DNA from: Odontesthes bonariensis
Taxonomy: Eukaryota > Chordata > Actinopteri > Atheriniformes > Atherinopsidae
Length of the DNA stretch: 64,000 nt
Reading direction: 5' to 3'
NCBI RefSeq assembly: GCF_027942865.1
Contig: NC_134510.1
Span: 15,094,743-15,158,742, forward strand
Below are positions 57,405 through 64,000 of this stretch, piece after piece (the stretch's first letter is position 1; every line of letters starts with the position of its first letter). Made by a program: the position numbers and the translations under genes. Below the pieces are notes generated by a model. It was given only the letters and a program-made list of their open reading frames with translations, had not been told where the DNA came from and searched no databases.

Positions 57405-59187
57405 TTTCAATCACCAAAAATCAATAAAGTGCGGCGCCTGTGGTCCTCTGCCCTTACCACAGCGCCATGCCACGCCCTGCTTTGAACACTCTATTTTTTT
57501 CAAAGAAAACGCTTCGGGACACTCGGAGCATCGAAGGGGCGCCGAGAGGCAGGGGCTGCAGACAGCTCGCCTCGCGGCGGACCGTCAGCTCGATCCCGAG
57601 ATCCAACTAGAGCTTTTTAACAGCAGCAACTTTAAGATGCGCTATTGGAGCTGGAATTACCGCGGCTGCTGGCACCAGACTTGCCCTTCAATTGATCCCC
57701 GTTAAAGGATTTAAAGTGTCCTGTATTGTTATTTTTCGTCACTACCTCCCCAAGTCGGGAGTGGGTAATTTGCGCGCCTGCTGCATTCCTTGGAAGCCGT
57801 TTCTCAGGCTCCCTCTCCGGAGGGAGAAGTAGCCTGAGAAACGGCTCGAGGTTATCAGTCACCAATGCGGCCGGGGCACCCCGAGAGGCATCCCCGAAGG
57901 TCAGCGCTCGTTTGCATGTATTAGCTCTAGAATTGCCACAGTTATCCAAGTAACGGTAGAGCGATCAAAGGAACCATAACTGATTTAATTAGCCATTCAC
58001 AGTTTCACTGTAGGCCTACCGGCCGTGTGTGCTTAGACTTGCATGCTTGTGTTCATTTTATTGTGATCTTAACGCAAGTTTTAATTTTTTTTTTAATATT
58101 GTCAAAATATCTTTATCGTGAAAATCCTAAAAAATATCGAGATATTTTTTTTGTTGCCCATATCGCCCACCCCTAATCAGAAGTCTTTAACTGCTCTTCT
58201 GTACATGTGTCGTTCTTGCAGTGATGGCAAAAGCCTTGCAGCAGGTGGCCGCTCCAACCTGTTGCACCTGTGGTGCCTGGACAGCCAACAGCTGGTCAGA
58301 GTGATTCAGATGCCCAGTCAAGTTCGAACCGTCAGACAGTTGGAATTCCTGCCCGACAGCTTCGACGGGGGAGCCAGCCAGGTACAGGGACAGTAGGGCC
58401 AGCAGATTTTCTCTTTCTAGGGTTTTTCTTCACCTTTTTATCGGGCACACTTTCTCTCCGAGTGATAATTTTACGTTTAGATGTGGCCAAAGCCACAGCC
58501 ACTCTTTCAATCATGTGTATGGCTGTTTTAACGCCACCTGATTCTGCTACAAGTAGAATGTAATTCTTTGTGAAATACTTATTTTTTTTGTTATGTAGCT
58601 TTGTTTTATTTTGTCTTTTAGTTTTTATGTCTTTCCATGCTATTTGAGCCCGTTTAGTACAGAGTAAAACATTAAGGCTCTAAAACAAAAACAAAAAAAA
58701 GAAAGAAAGAAAAGTTTTCTGTGACTTTTGTGTTTTTGGCTCATGACGACACATTAAATTGTTCCTCTCCCTGATGAGAGTCTTTCACGTACAAAGAGTG
58801 TAGAACTTTTGCACTGTGCAATCCTTTCATGTACTCAGCAGTGCTCATGGATGCCCTGTGTGTTTACAGCTTTTTTTTCCTGTGTCTCCACAGACATTGG
58901 GTGTGCTGAGTCAGGATGGCGTAATGCGTTTCATCAACATTCACACATGTAAACTTCTCTTCCACATGGGTTCCCACGATGGCGCCATTACTACGGTGGC
59001 TGTCAGCCCAAATGGCCGACATATCGCAGCTATCATGGACAATGGGAGCATTAATATCTACAGTGTCCAGAGTCTCACACAGGAATTAAACAAGGTGACA
59101 GTAGGTTGCAGAATGTGTTGCACAAGATGGCAGGAGGAATCTCTTTAATTGTTGAGGGGTTTTATGCTTTTGTGTTCGTGTGTGTGT

Positions 59188-59253
<66 letters not shown>

Positions 59254-62200
59254 CCCTCTCATCCTCTCCAAAGCCTCCTTCATCCCAGCTGGCTGTAGTT
59301 TCTGGTGGTGAAGCTTATCAGGACCTTTCAAACCTAAAGATGAAGGTCAGGTCTGATGTGGTTCAAAGACCAGCTAAAAGCTCAGGAAGGCCAACACAGG
59401 TGAAGATACTCAGACCACCTGCAGGGTCTTCCGTTGAGGATAAAGAGGTGAAAAAAGACAAAATCTCCTCACATTTTCACATTTTTATTCTTTTTGATTT
59501 GTTGTCATTGCACTTTTGGTCAGTTTATTTAGTTGATAATCAAGAAGTTTGATGGATTAAAGTGTATTTACGTACTCAGATACACAAAAACAAATCATAT
59601 AATTGAGCAAGACAGGATTTAGTGACTGTGTAGCTTAATGGTCTATAAAGCTTTTGTTTTGTTTTTTGTTCAAAGAATGAACTACCAGCTGGTCTGAATA
59701 AGAAGAGACTTGTGGCTCTGCTCAAGGCTTTTGGAGAATATCCTGCAAAATACAGGTACAAGTCCCCCTCAAAGGAGGGATATGGTAACTGGATGTTTGG
59801 TTCCAGACGGATTTACATGCTCATTTTCTGCATCCTTGTTGCAGGATGTTCGTTTGGCGGTCTTTGCTGTGTCTCCCAGAGAATCACGCAGCATACAGCA
59901 GTCTGACTGACAAAGGTCTGCATTCAGCTTTCCTCACTCTGCATGATAAGTACCCCATCAAAAGTCACAAGCTGCAGAGAGGATTGCAGAGGTACTCTCT
60001 TTCTCTCACACACACAAACACACAAAAATACTCACATGTACAACTCGTATATTTCCTTTTTTTTCTTCTCTTCTTTGACGCTATCATTTTGTCAGGTTGA
60101 TCATTTGGTCCTTTTGTCTGCTCCACAGGGTTTTGTCTGCCTTAGCTCACTGGGCAGCCATCTTTGGAGAGGTGGAATATCTCCCTCTGGTAGCCTTTCC
60201 TTTTGTCAAGCTCTTCCAGAACAATCCAATGCTCTGCTTTGAAGTGGTGGCCACTCTCATTGGTACTTTTTTTTTCTTAAATGTATACATATATTTCAGC
60301 AGCACACATTTGCAGTCTTACTTGTGTCTGTTTGAGCTGCTGCTTTGAGTCTAATTATTACCGATAACTACAAGTTCCTGCTACAAAAGGAGTGCTACCA
60401 CTATTTTAACGACCATATAGCTGAAAGGCACTCGGTTTTTATGTGTACAGCCAAAGCCCAGAGATGGGGGAAATTGAGGAATCTATTTTGATTTCCAAAT
60501 GTATGCTGCTGAAAGTAAGCCAATGTTTTATCAGTCAGTTGAACCGTTTCACTGGGATCTCTACTGACGCAGATGTTTTTCCAGTGAACTGGTGCCAACA
60601 CTGGTTTGAGTATTTCCCCAACCCTCCTTTGAACATCCTGAGCATGGCAGAAAATGTTCTGGCTCATCATGACAAGGAGCTGCTGCAGCACCTGGTGGAC
60701 TGTGGCATCACTTCACAGGTAAGAGCAGAATGCCAGTCTCTGGGGAAGCTGTGAGACAAGTTGTCCGATGCTTTCGCTTACGTGGGATCCCATTTGTCCG
60801 TCCTCATCTGTACGCATATTATCATCTAATTTGTGTTACCCAGCTCTATGTGTGGCCCCTGTTGGAGACGTTGTTCTCAGAGGTTCTGACACGTGACGAA
60901 TGGCTCCGACTGTTCGACAACATCTTCTCTAATCATCCATCATTCCTGCTCATGGCCTGTGTGGCCTACATCATCTGCTGCCGTGAGCCTCTGCTGCTGT
61001 GCTCCCAGAAGCAGGACTTTGAGGTAATTAAACAGTCCCATTTTCAACTTCTGTCTCTCCTCCATGAAGTTTACCCCGTTTTCTCCTCCTCTCCAGTACT
61101 TCTTTCATCATCGTAACAACCTAGACGTTGGAGCCATGATAAAGGAGGCTTACCGGCTCATGGACCGCACACTGGCTGACATCCATCCCAGGACTATGCT
61201 GTCTGACTTTACACCACTCACTGGCGGCCAGTATCCTGTGTTCAACCAGTTCCCAGAATTCATAGTGGAATACCAGAGCAGAGAGAGGGAGAGAATACGA
61301 CTGCAGGAGATGGAGTATTTGCGTGAGAGGTGAGCTTCTAGATGGATGATAAAGAGAACTAGAAGTTTACATTTATTTTGGAGAGAAAAGGCATCATATG
61401 TAAATGTATGTGCATTGTCTTCAGACAGGAAGTGTCAGCATTGCGTACAGATTTTGTGCGTCGTCAAGCTGAAGAGGAAGCCTATTTTGCACAACAGGTA
61501 GAATTGTTTTCAGGTATCCATTAAAGACCATATGTTGTACTGTAATGCTCAGGCTGTATACTATTCACCAGTATAAACAAGAAACAAGCACTTAAAGGTA
61601 GGGTAGGAGATCCTGGACTTTGAGTTCAGCAAAGCTGCATTTTGAAAATACACCGGTAAAAAGTCCCAACCCTTTTCTTCACTTTTCCCCGAAGGCACGC
61701 CTCTAGAGTACATGAACGAGCACGAAGGTGCACGAGCGCTGTTCTGACAGCAAGCATTGATCGTTGCCGTATTTAGTATTTAGTATATGATAACTATACG
61801 TTTAATAATGCTAGGTGCTAGCCAAGCTGGCTCTAGTTTAGCTTCCTGCCAAGCTTCTGGACGCGTAATTCGTTCACGGAGCAGGGTACGCGCACAGGGG
61901 GGGGAGGAGGAGGGGGAGGGAGGAGCAGATTGCAGTTTGATAGACGCATCAGTATCCAATCATTGTGAACGGTCCGTTCACAGTGATTGGATACTGTTTT
62001 TCCTAGATTATACGTTCTAGAGGCCACTAAAACTTTTCATATTTGTGTCAAAACTTTTAATTAATTGGTTGCAATGGGGGTGTGAAGAGTATTTCAAGCA
62101 ATATGTAAAAAAATGTTCCAGAAAAAGATCCCCTACCCCGCCTTTAAGTCCCTTGAATTGAAATAAAGTGAAATCAATTTTTTACTGCTTTAAATGATTC

Positions 62201-64000
62201 GAACATAGGATTTGCTGCAGAAAGCAGAGGAGGAGCGCAGAACCATCCTGGCTCAAGAAGAGGAAAAGCTAAAGGAGCAGAGGGCAAAGTGAGCAACAAA
62301 ACACTGACTCGTTCATAGACTTCAGCAGAAGATTTGATTTCAGGGAAATTGGTATTTGACTCTGCCTCATTCCATTCAGGCTGGCAGCCATGAAGAGAGA
62401 GCTGAAAGTGAAGGAATTACAGCTGCTGGATGCAACGAGAAGGCGCTTTCTGAAACACCAGCAGGACCTGCAAGCCTCACAGATCAAAAGACTAGACCAG
62501 GAGATCAGCAGAAAGGTGAACTCTGGTGTCAGGCTCCATGAATGTTTAGTTTTATTTATTTTTTTGCTTGTTTCAGTTTGTCCCAACAGATGTTTAAAGT
62601 TCTAACCCTGAATTAGATTAAGCTGGTAAAGAAAAAAGCTGCTTAAAGTGAATAAATGTGGCTGCGTGGTGTCTCCACAGGGTGGCAGTATAGGCAACTC
62701 GTGGTTGTAACTCTAGATGTAGTTGTCCTCACCAGAAACCAGAGCTCTTATACTGCAAGTATACTGCATATACATTCATAAGAGGAAAGCGGTGAAAGCT
62801 CCTCTTAAGGAAATATTTTCATCTTTGGGAATATCTGGGATATTATATGAGGAAACATGCCGGTCAGTGATGGGGCTCAGACAAACAGCTGCTGAGTCAC
62901 TTAATTTTACCAGGTCTAGTCAATGCGTTGTGAGGCTGCTCACAAAGGCTTATGTGCTTTATGATAATTGTGAACACTAGTTCTTTTTCTTCATAATCTT
63001 TTGGAGGAAACTATATTTCTTTGACGTCTTCATTCTGCTGCAGATGGATCTCCGTGAACAAGAGACGGCCACAGCTGTCCAGGATCTAGAAGTCAGACAG
63101 ATGGAACTGGAAGCTCAAAGGAAACGACTTGAGCAGGTGAACACCTTTGTGAATGTCTTTTTTTTTTTTTTTTTTTTTAATTGTGATTTGTATCTTTATT
63201 TCTTCTCTGACAGTTCACTCAAGCTCGCTAAATAAACAAAACACGTTAGATATTTGCCACTTCAGATTTTTATCAAAAGTCGGCCGGCGGAAGCAAATCT
63301 CCAAATGCGGCGGCCCTCATGAACACAGGGTTTTGGTTACACTGTGCACTCGATTAATCAGACATTGGATCTGATTAATCCAGTGTCTGCCTAATGTTTT
63401 TGACAATAATATCACCTTTTTCTGAAAGTACTGTTTGTACAGTTTGTGTTTCCAGCTCTCTATTACTAAAACTGAATTTCCATTACTCGGTGATAACTAC
63501 TACCTCTGAGTCCTTTTTTGTGTTTTACCTTCCCTTTTTTTTTGGGTGACCATTTTCACAGCACTTGTTGAAAGAGCAGCAACGTGTAGGCCAGGAGGTT
63601 GAGGAGGAGGTGCGAATGAAAATGAAGGAGGGAGAGAGAGCAGAGGACAACTACACAGAGCTGCTGCACAATGCAGAAACTAACCTTCAGGTTGGTGGAA
63701 TGCGTTCCTGTGTAATTTTGACTTGGACAACAAGTTATTATGAAGCGACGCCATAATCCAAACCCGATGTTAACAGTAGTCAACCATAAGTACTCCACCC
63801 ACCTGAAATCTTTAACTTCCGTATCGGTTGAATTTATCTCCAAACACACTCACAGGCCCTAGAGGAGTCCCTGGCAGAGGCATACCAACTGGGCTTGGAG
63901 TCAGACTGGCAGAGAGAAGTGGTGGGGCGCCTTCAGCAGGTGGATGATGAGCAGGAGAAGAAGAGGCAGAGACTGACAGAGCTTCAAAGGCAAACTGTGG
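55336..64000 (+). CDS. tbc1d31: tbc1d31 gene, coding span, cut by the window edge: TBC1 domain family member 31 (WDR67)
   Basis: TBC1D31 is a centriolar-satellite protein needed for primary cilium formation. Twenty exons were joined with consistent phases, giving about 919 residues of a family whose human member is about 1066 aa. Exons 1-8 hold WD40 blades (IYVLDISRN, AQLWDLDTFQ, LHLWCLDSQQ, INIYSVQSL). Exons 9-14 hold a TBC-type helical domain (residues about 400-640). From about residue 680 the protein is a charged coiled coil (E/K/R/Q-rich). The TBC part keeps the R..W motif (YRMFVWRSL) but shows no IxxDxxR arginine finger or YxQ glutamine finger, so GAP activity is doubtful, as noted for this family. 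The reading frame is intact, and the last ~150 residues lie beyond 64000. Confidence 0.93.
55984..56124 (+). CDS. tbc1d31: tbc1d31 coding exon 2
   Basis: It encodes residues 25-70, including FLHVAFDTTGDSFLAGDHHG and NIYVLDISRN, the first WD40 blade. The acceptor is TTCCTCAG, phase 2 out. Confidence 0.93.
56285..56400 (+). CDS. tbc1d31: tbc1d31 coding exon 3
   Basis: It encodes residues 72-109, FRLVQKTGQACTAVAFSLRR and TTEFLVALADYTIKCFDK. The donor is AAAG/GTAGGA, phase 1. Confidence 0.93.
56668..56846 (+). CDS. tbc1d31: tbc1d31 coding exon 4
   Basis: It encodes residues 110-169, TKQLVSWMRGHEGAVSFIST ... SSDTAQLWDLDTFQRKRKLN, a complete WD40 blade almost identical to human. Confidence 0.95.
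56999..57150 (+). CDS. tbc1d31: tbc1d31 coding exon 5
   Basis: It encodes residues 170-219, VFFLPLSNTILSCFSDDSIF ... KYQLPVPDCGPRISYKAFAV. The donor is CACG/GTAGGT, phase 2. Confidence 0.93.
57360..57408. repeat. (AT)n followed by a T tract
   Basis: About 12 AT units directly followed by about 20 T. In the sense of the rRNA insert this is an A tail followed by an AT microsatellite. Confidence 0.85.
57476..58046 (-). pseudogene. Partial, rearranged 18S rRNA pseudogene
   Basis: On the minus strand the sequence follows the 5' third of eukaryotic 18S rRNA. Recognisable blocks are CACACGGCCGGTA, ATTAAATCAGTTATGGTTCC, GGATAACTGTGGCAATTCTA, GAGCCTGAGAAACGGCT, GCCAGCAGCCGCGGTAATTC and AGAGTGTTCAAAGCAGG. 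At least two internal stretches present in normal 18S are missing. A 16-bp segment (AGCCGTTTCTCAGGCT) is duplicated in inverted orientation. It cannot yield a functional ribosomal subunit. In sense orientation it ends in a run of about 20 A (T run at 57388-57408 on the plus strand), as a reverse-transcribed copy would. Confidence 0.88.
58222..58381 (+). CDS. tbc1d31: tbc1d31 coding exon 6
   Basis: It encodes residues 220-273, DGKSLAAGGRSNLLHLWCLD ... RQLEFLPDSFDGGASQ, another WD40 blade. The acceptor is TTCTTGCAG. Confidence 0.93.
58894..59094 (+). CDS. tbc1d31: tbc1d31 coding exon 7
   Basis: It encodes residues 274-340, TLGVLSQDGVMRFINIHTCK ... NGSINIYSVQSLTQELNK, the last WD40-like blade. 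The donor is AAG/GTGACA, phase 0. Confidence 0.93.
59176..59252. repeat. (GT)n microsatellite next to a splice acceptor
   Basis: About 33 GT units with two GTTC interruptions end 21 bases before the acceptor of tbc1d31 exon 8. Confidence 0.9.
59274..59447 (+). CDS. tbc1d31: tbc1d31 coding exon 8
   Basis: It encodes residues 341-398, the variable linker between the WD40 and TBC parts: PPSSQLAVVSGGEAYQDLSN, then LKMKVRSDVVQRPAKSSGRP. The conserved LKMKV...QPAKS pattern anchors it. Confidence 0.85.
59676..59755 (+). CDS. tbc1d31: tbc1d31 coding exon 9
   Basis: It encodes residues 399-424, NELPAGLNKKRLVALLKAFG and EYPAKY, the start of the TBC region. Phase 2 out. Confidence 0.92.
59845..59991 (+). 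CDS. tbc1d31: tbc1d31 coding exon 10
   Basis: It encodes residues 425-473, RMFVWRSLLCLPENHAAYSS ... KYPIKSHKLQRGLQ, with the TBC R..W motif. The position normally taken by the arginine-finger motif has no IxxDxxR. Confidence 0.93.
60129..60262 (+). CDS. tbc1d31: tbc1d31 coding exon 11
   Basis: It encodes residues 474-518, VLSALAHWAAIFGEVEYLPL and VAFPFVKLFQNNPMLCFEVV. The donor is ATTG/GTACTT, phase 1. Confidence 0.92.
60585..60718 (+). CDS. tbc1d31: tbc1d31 coding exon 12
   Basis: It encodes residues 519-563, NWCQHWFEYFPNPPLNILSM ... KELLQHLVDCGITSQ. The acceptor is TTTTTCCAG. Confidence 0.93.
60844..61023 (+). CDS. tbc1d31: tbc1d31 coding exon 13
   Basis: It encodes residues 564-623, LYVWPLLETLFSEVLTRDEW ... 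LFDNIFSNHPSFLLMACVAY, nearly invariant in vertebrates. Confidence 0.95.
61097..61329 (+). CDS. tbc1d31: tbc1d31 coding exon 14
   Basis: It encodes residues 624-700, YFFHHRNNLDVGAMIKEAYR ... FPEFIVEYQSRERERIRLQE, the transition from the TBC domain to the coiled coil. Phase 2 out. Confidence 0.93.
61425..61497 (+). CDS. tbc1d31: tbc1d31 coding exon 15
   Basis: It encodes residues 701-725, RQEVSALRTDFVRRQAEEEA then YFAQQ. Coiled-coil composition. Confidence 0.88.
61592..62147. mobile_element. MITE with TTAA target duplication, in tbc1d31 intron 15
   Basis: TTAA occurs at both ends (61592-61595 and 62144-62147). The inner ends AGGTAGGGTAGGAGATC and GATCCCCTACCCCGCCT form an imperfect inverted repeat. 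There is no open frame of note. A perfect internal hairpin (TATCCAATCA ... TGATTGGATA, about 61952-61993) lies near the middle. TTAA duplications point to a piggyBac- or Kolobok-mobilised MITE. Confidence 0.75.
62209..62288 (+). CDS. tbc1d31: tbc1d31 coding exon 16
   Basis: It encodes residues 726-751, DLLQKAEEERRTILAQEEEK and LKEQRA. Coiled coil, phase 2 out. Confidence 0.92.
62380..62515 (+). CDS. tbc1d31: tbc1d31 coding exon 17
   Basis: It encodes residues 752-797, LAAMKRELKVKELQLLDATR ... IKRLDQEISRK, close to human LAAVKRELKVKEMHLQDAAR. Confidence 0.93.
63044..63136 (+). CDS. tbc1d31: tbc1d31 coding exon 18
   Basis: It encodes residues 798-828, MDLREQETATAVQDLEVRQM and ELEAQRKRLEQ. The acceptor is TGCTGCAG; phase 0 at both ends. 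Confidence 0.92.
63562..63690 (+). CDS. tbc1d31: tbc1d31 coding exon 19
   Basis: It encodes residues 829-871, HLLKEQQRVGQEVEEEVRMK ... NYTELLHNAETNLQ. Coiled coil. Confidence 0.9.
63856..64000 (+). CDS. tbc1d31: tbc1d31 coding exon 20 (cut by window edge)
   Basis: It encodes from residue 872, ALEESLAEAYQLGLESDWQR, to the end of the window without a stop. The acceptor is ACTCACAG. Confidence 0.88.

Larger units (their letters stand above)
57280..58175 (-). mobile_element. hAT element carrying an 18S rRNA fragment, in tbc1d31 intron 5
   Basis: The ends read TAGGGGTGGGCGATATG and CATATCGCCCACCCCTA, a perfect 17-bp inverted repeat. An exact 8-bp duplication ATCAGAAG flanks it at 57272-57279 and 58176-58183, which is diagnostic of hAT transposition. 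The interior is dominated by an antisense partial 18S rRNA sequence followed, in rRNA sense, by an A-rich tail and (AT)n. There is no transposase frame. The element lies wholly inside intron 5 between clean splice sites, so it need not disturb tbc1d31. Confidence 0.9.

Noticed and set aside
57476..58046. Functional 18S rRNA gene
   Set aside because: Only the 5' third is present. It has deletions and an inverted duplication and lies inside a transposon.
59086..59331. Frame encoding alternating Thr-His
   Set aside because: It is the antisense of the (GT)n tract next to tbc1d31 exon 8.
1..64000. CRISPR arrays, bacterial operons or phage
   Set aside because: No direct-repeat/spacer pattern or prokaryotic gene organisation was seen. 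All recognised genes are vertebrate and intron-containing.

Overview
The window reads as nuclear DNA of a ray-finned (teleost) fish. The protein-coding exons are split by GT-AG introns and encode vertebrate proteins. The spaces between them are filled with relics typical of teleost genomes: Tc1/mariner and hAT transposons, tRNA-derived SINEs, non-LTR retrotransposon fragments and long (GT)n, (AT)n and (TTA)n microsatellites. Three genes are recognised by protein similarity recalled from the families: zhx2 (+ strand), derl1 (- strand) and tbc1d31 (+ strand, cut by the right edge). This is the same neighbourhood order known for human 8q24.13 (ZHX2-DERL1-TBC1D31), which supports the assignments.

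Layout. 1-13,600 holds no recognisable host gene. It contains a 5'-truncated LINE reverse transcriptase (about 668-1910), a roughly 1-kb terminal-inverted-repeat element with a 12-bp direct repeat at its ends (1953-2929), a 453-bp-arm near-perfect palindrome (4291-5218), a hAT end split by a SINE (8923-9267) and a decayed Tc1 transposase (12.2-13.2 kb). A CpG-rich block at 13.8-15.0 kb ends a putative non-coding first exon at a strong splice donor (14313/14314) and is the likely zhx2 promoter. About 17.6 kb of repeat-rich sequence separates it from the first zhx2 coding exon. That stretch includes a 2.2-kb hAT element with an exact 8-bp target duplication and a nested tandem repeat of about 2.3 kb. 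zhx2 coding exons run 32022-41053, followed by a 3' UTR to about 43.46 kb. A mariner-like relic carrying a SINE lies at 44.04-45.04 kb. derl1 (eight coding exons, 253 aa) runs on the minus strand, 50543 down to 46012, tail-to-tail with zhx2. An unrecognised 206-codon Ser/Pro/Ala-rich ORF with its own poly(A) signal lies at 52.8-53.6 kb. tbc1d31 starts at 55336, and its first 20 coding exons (about 919 residues) reach the window edge.

The three host genes do not form an operon or a shared pathway. Zhx2 is a nuclear zinc-finger/homeobox regulator, Derlin-1 is an ER membrane protein of ER-associated degradation, and TBC1D31 is a WD40/TBC/coiled-coil protein of centriolar satellites. Their adjacency is conserved synteny.

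The most unusual items are: a hAT-type transposon (perfect 8-bp target duplication) in tbc1d31 intron 5 that carries an antisense, rearranged 18S rRNA fragment with a poly(A)-like tail; the 453-bp palindrome; the two-level tandem repeat at 26.6-28.9 kb; the heavily intron-split zhx2 coding region with a probable GC-AG intron at its end; and the orphan ORF at 52.8 kb. All similarity statements come from recall of families, not from a search.
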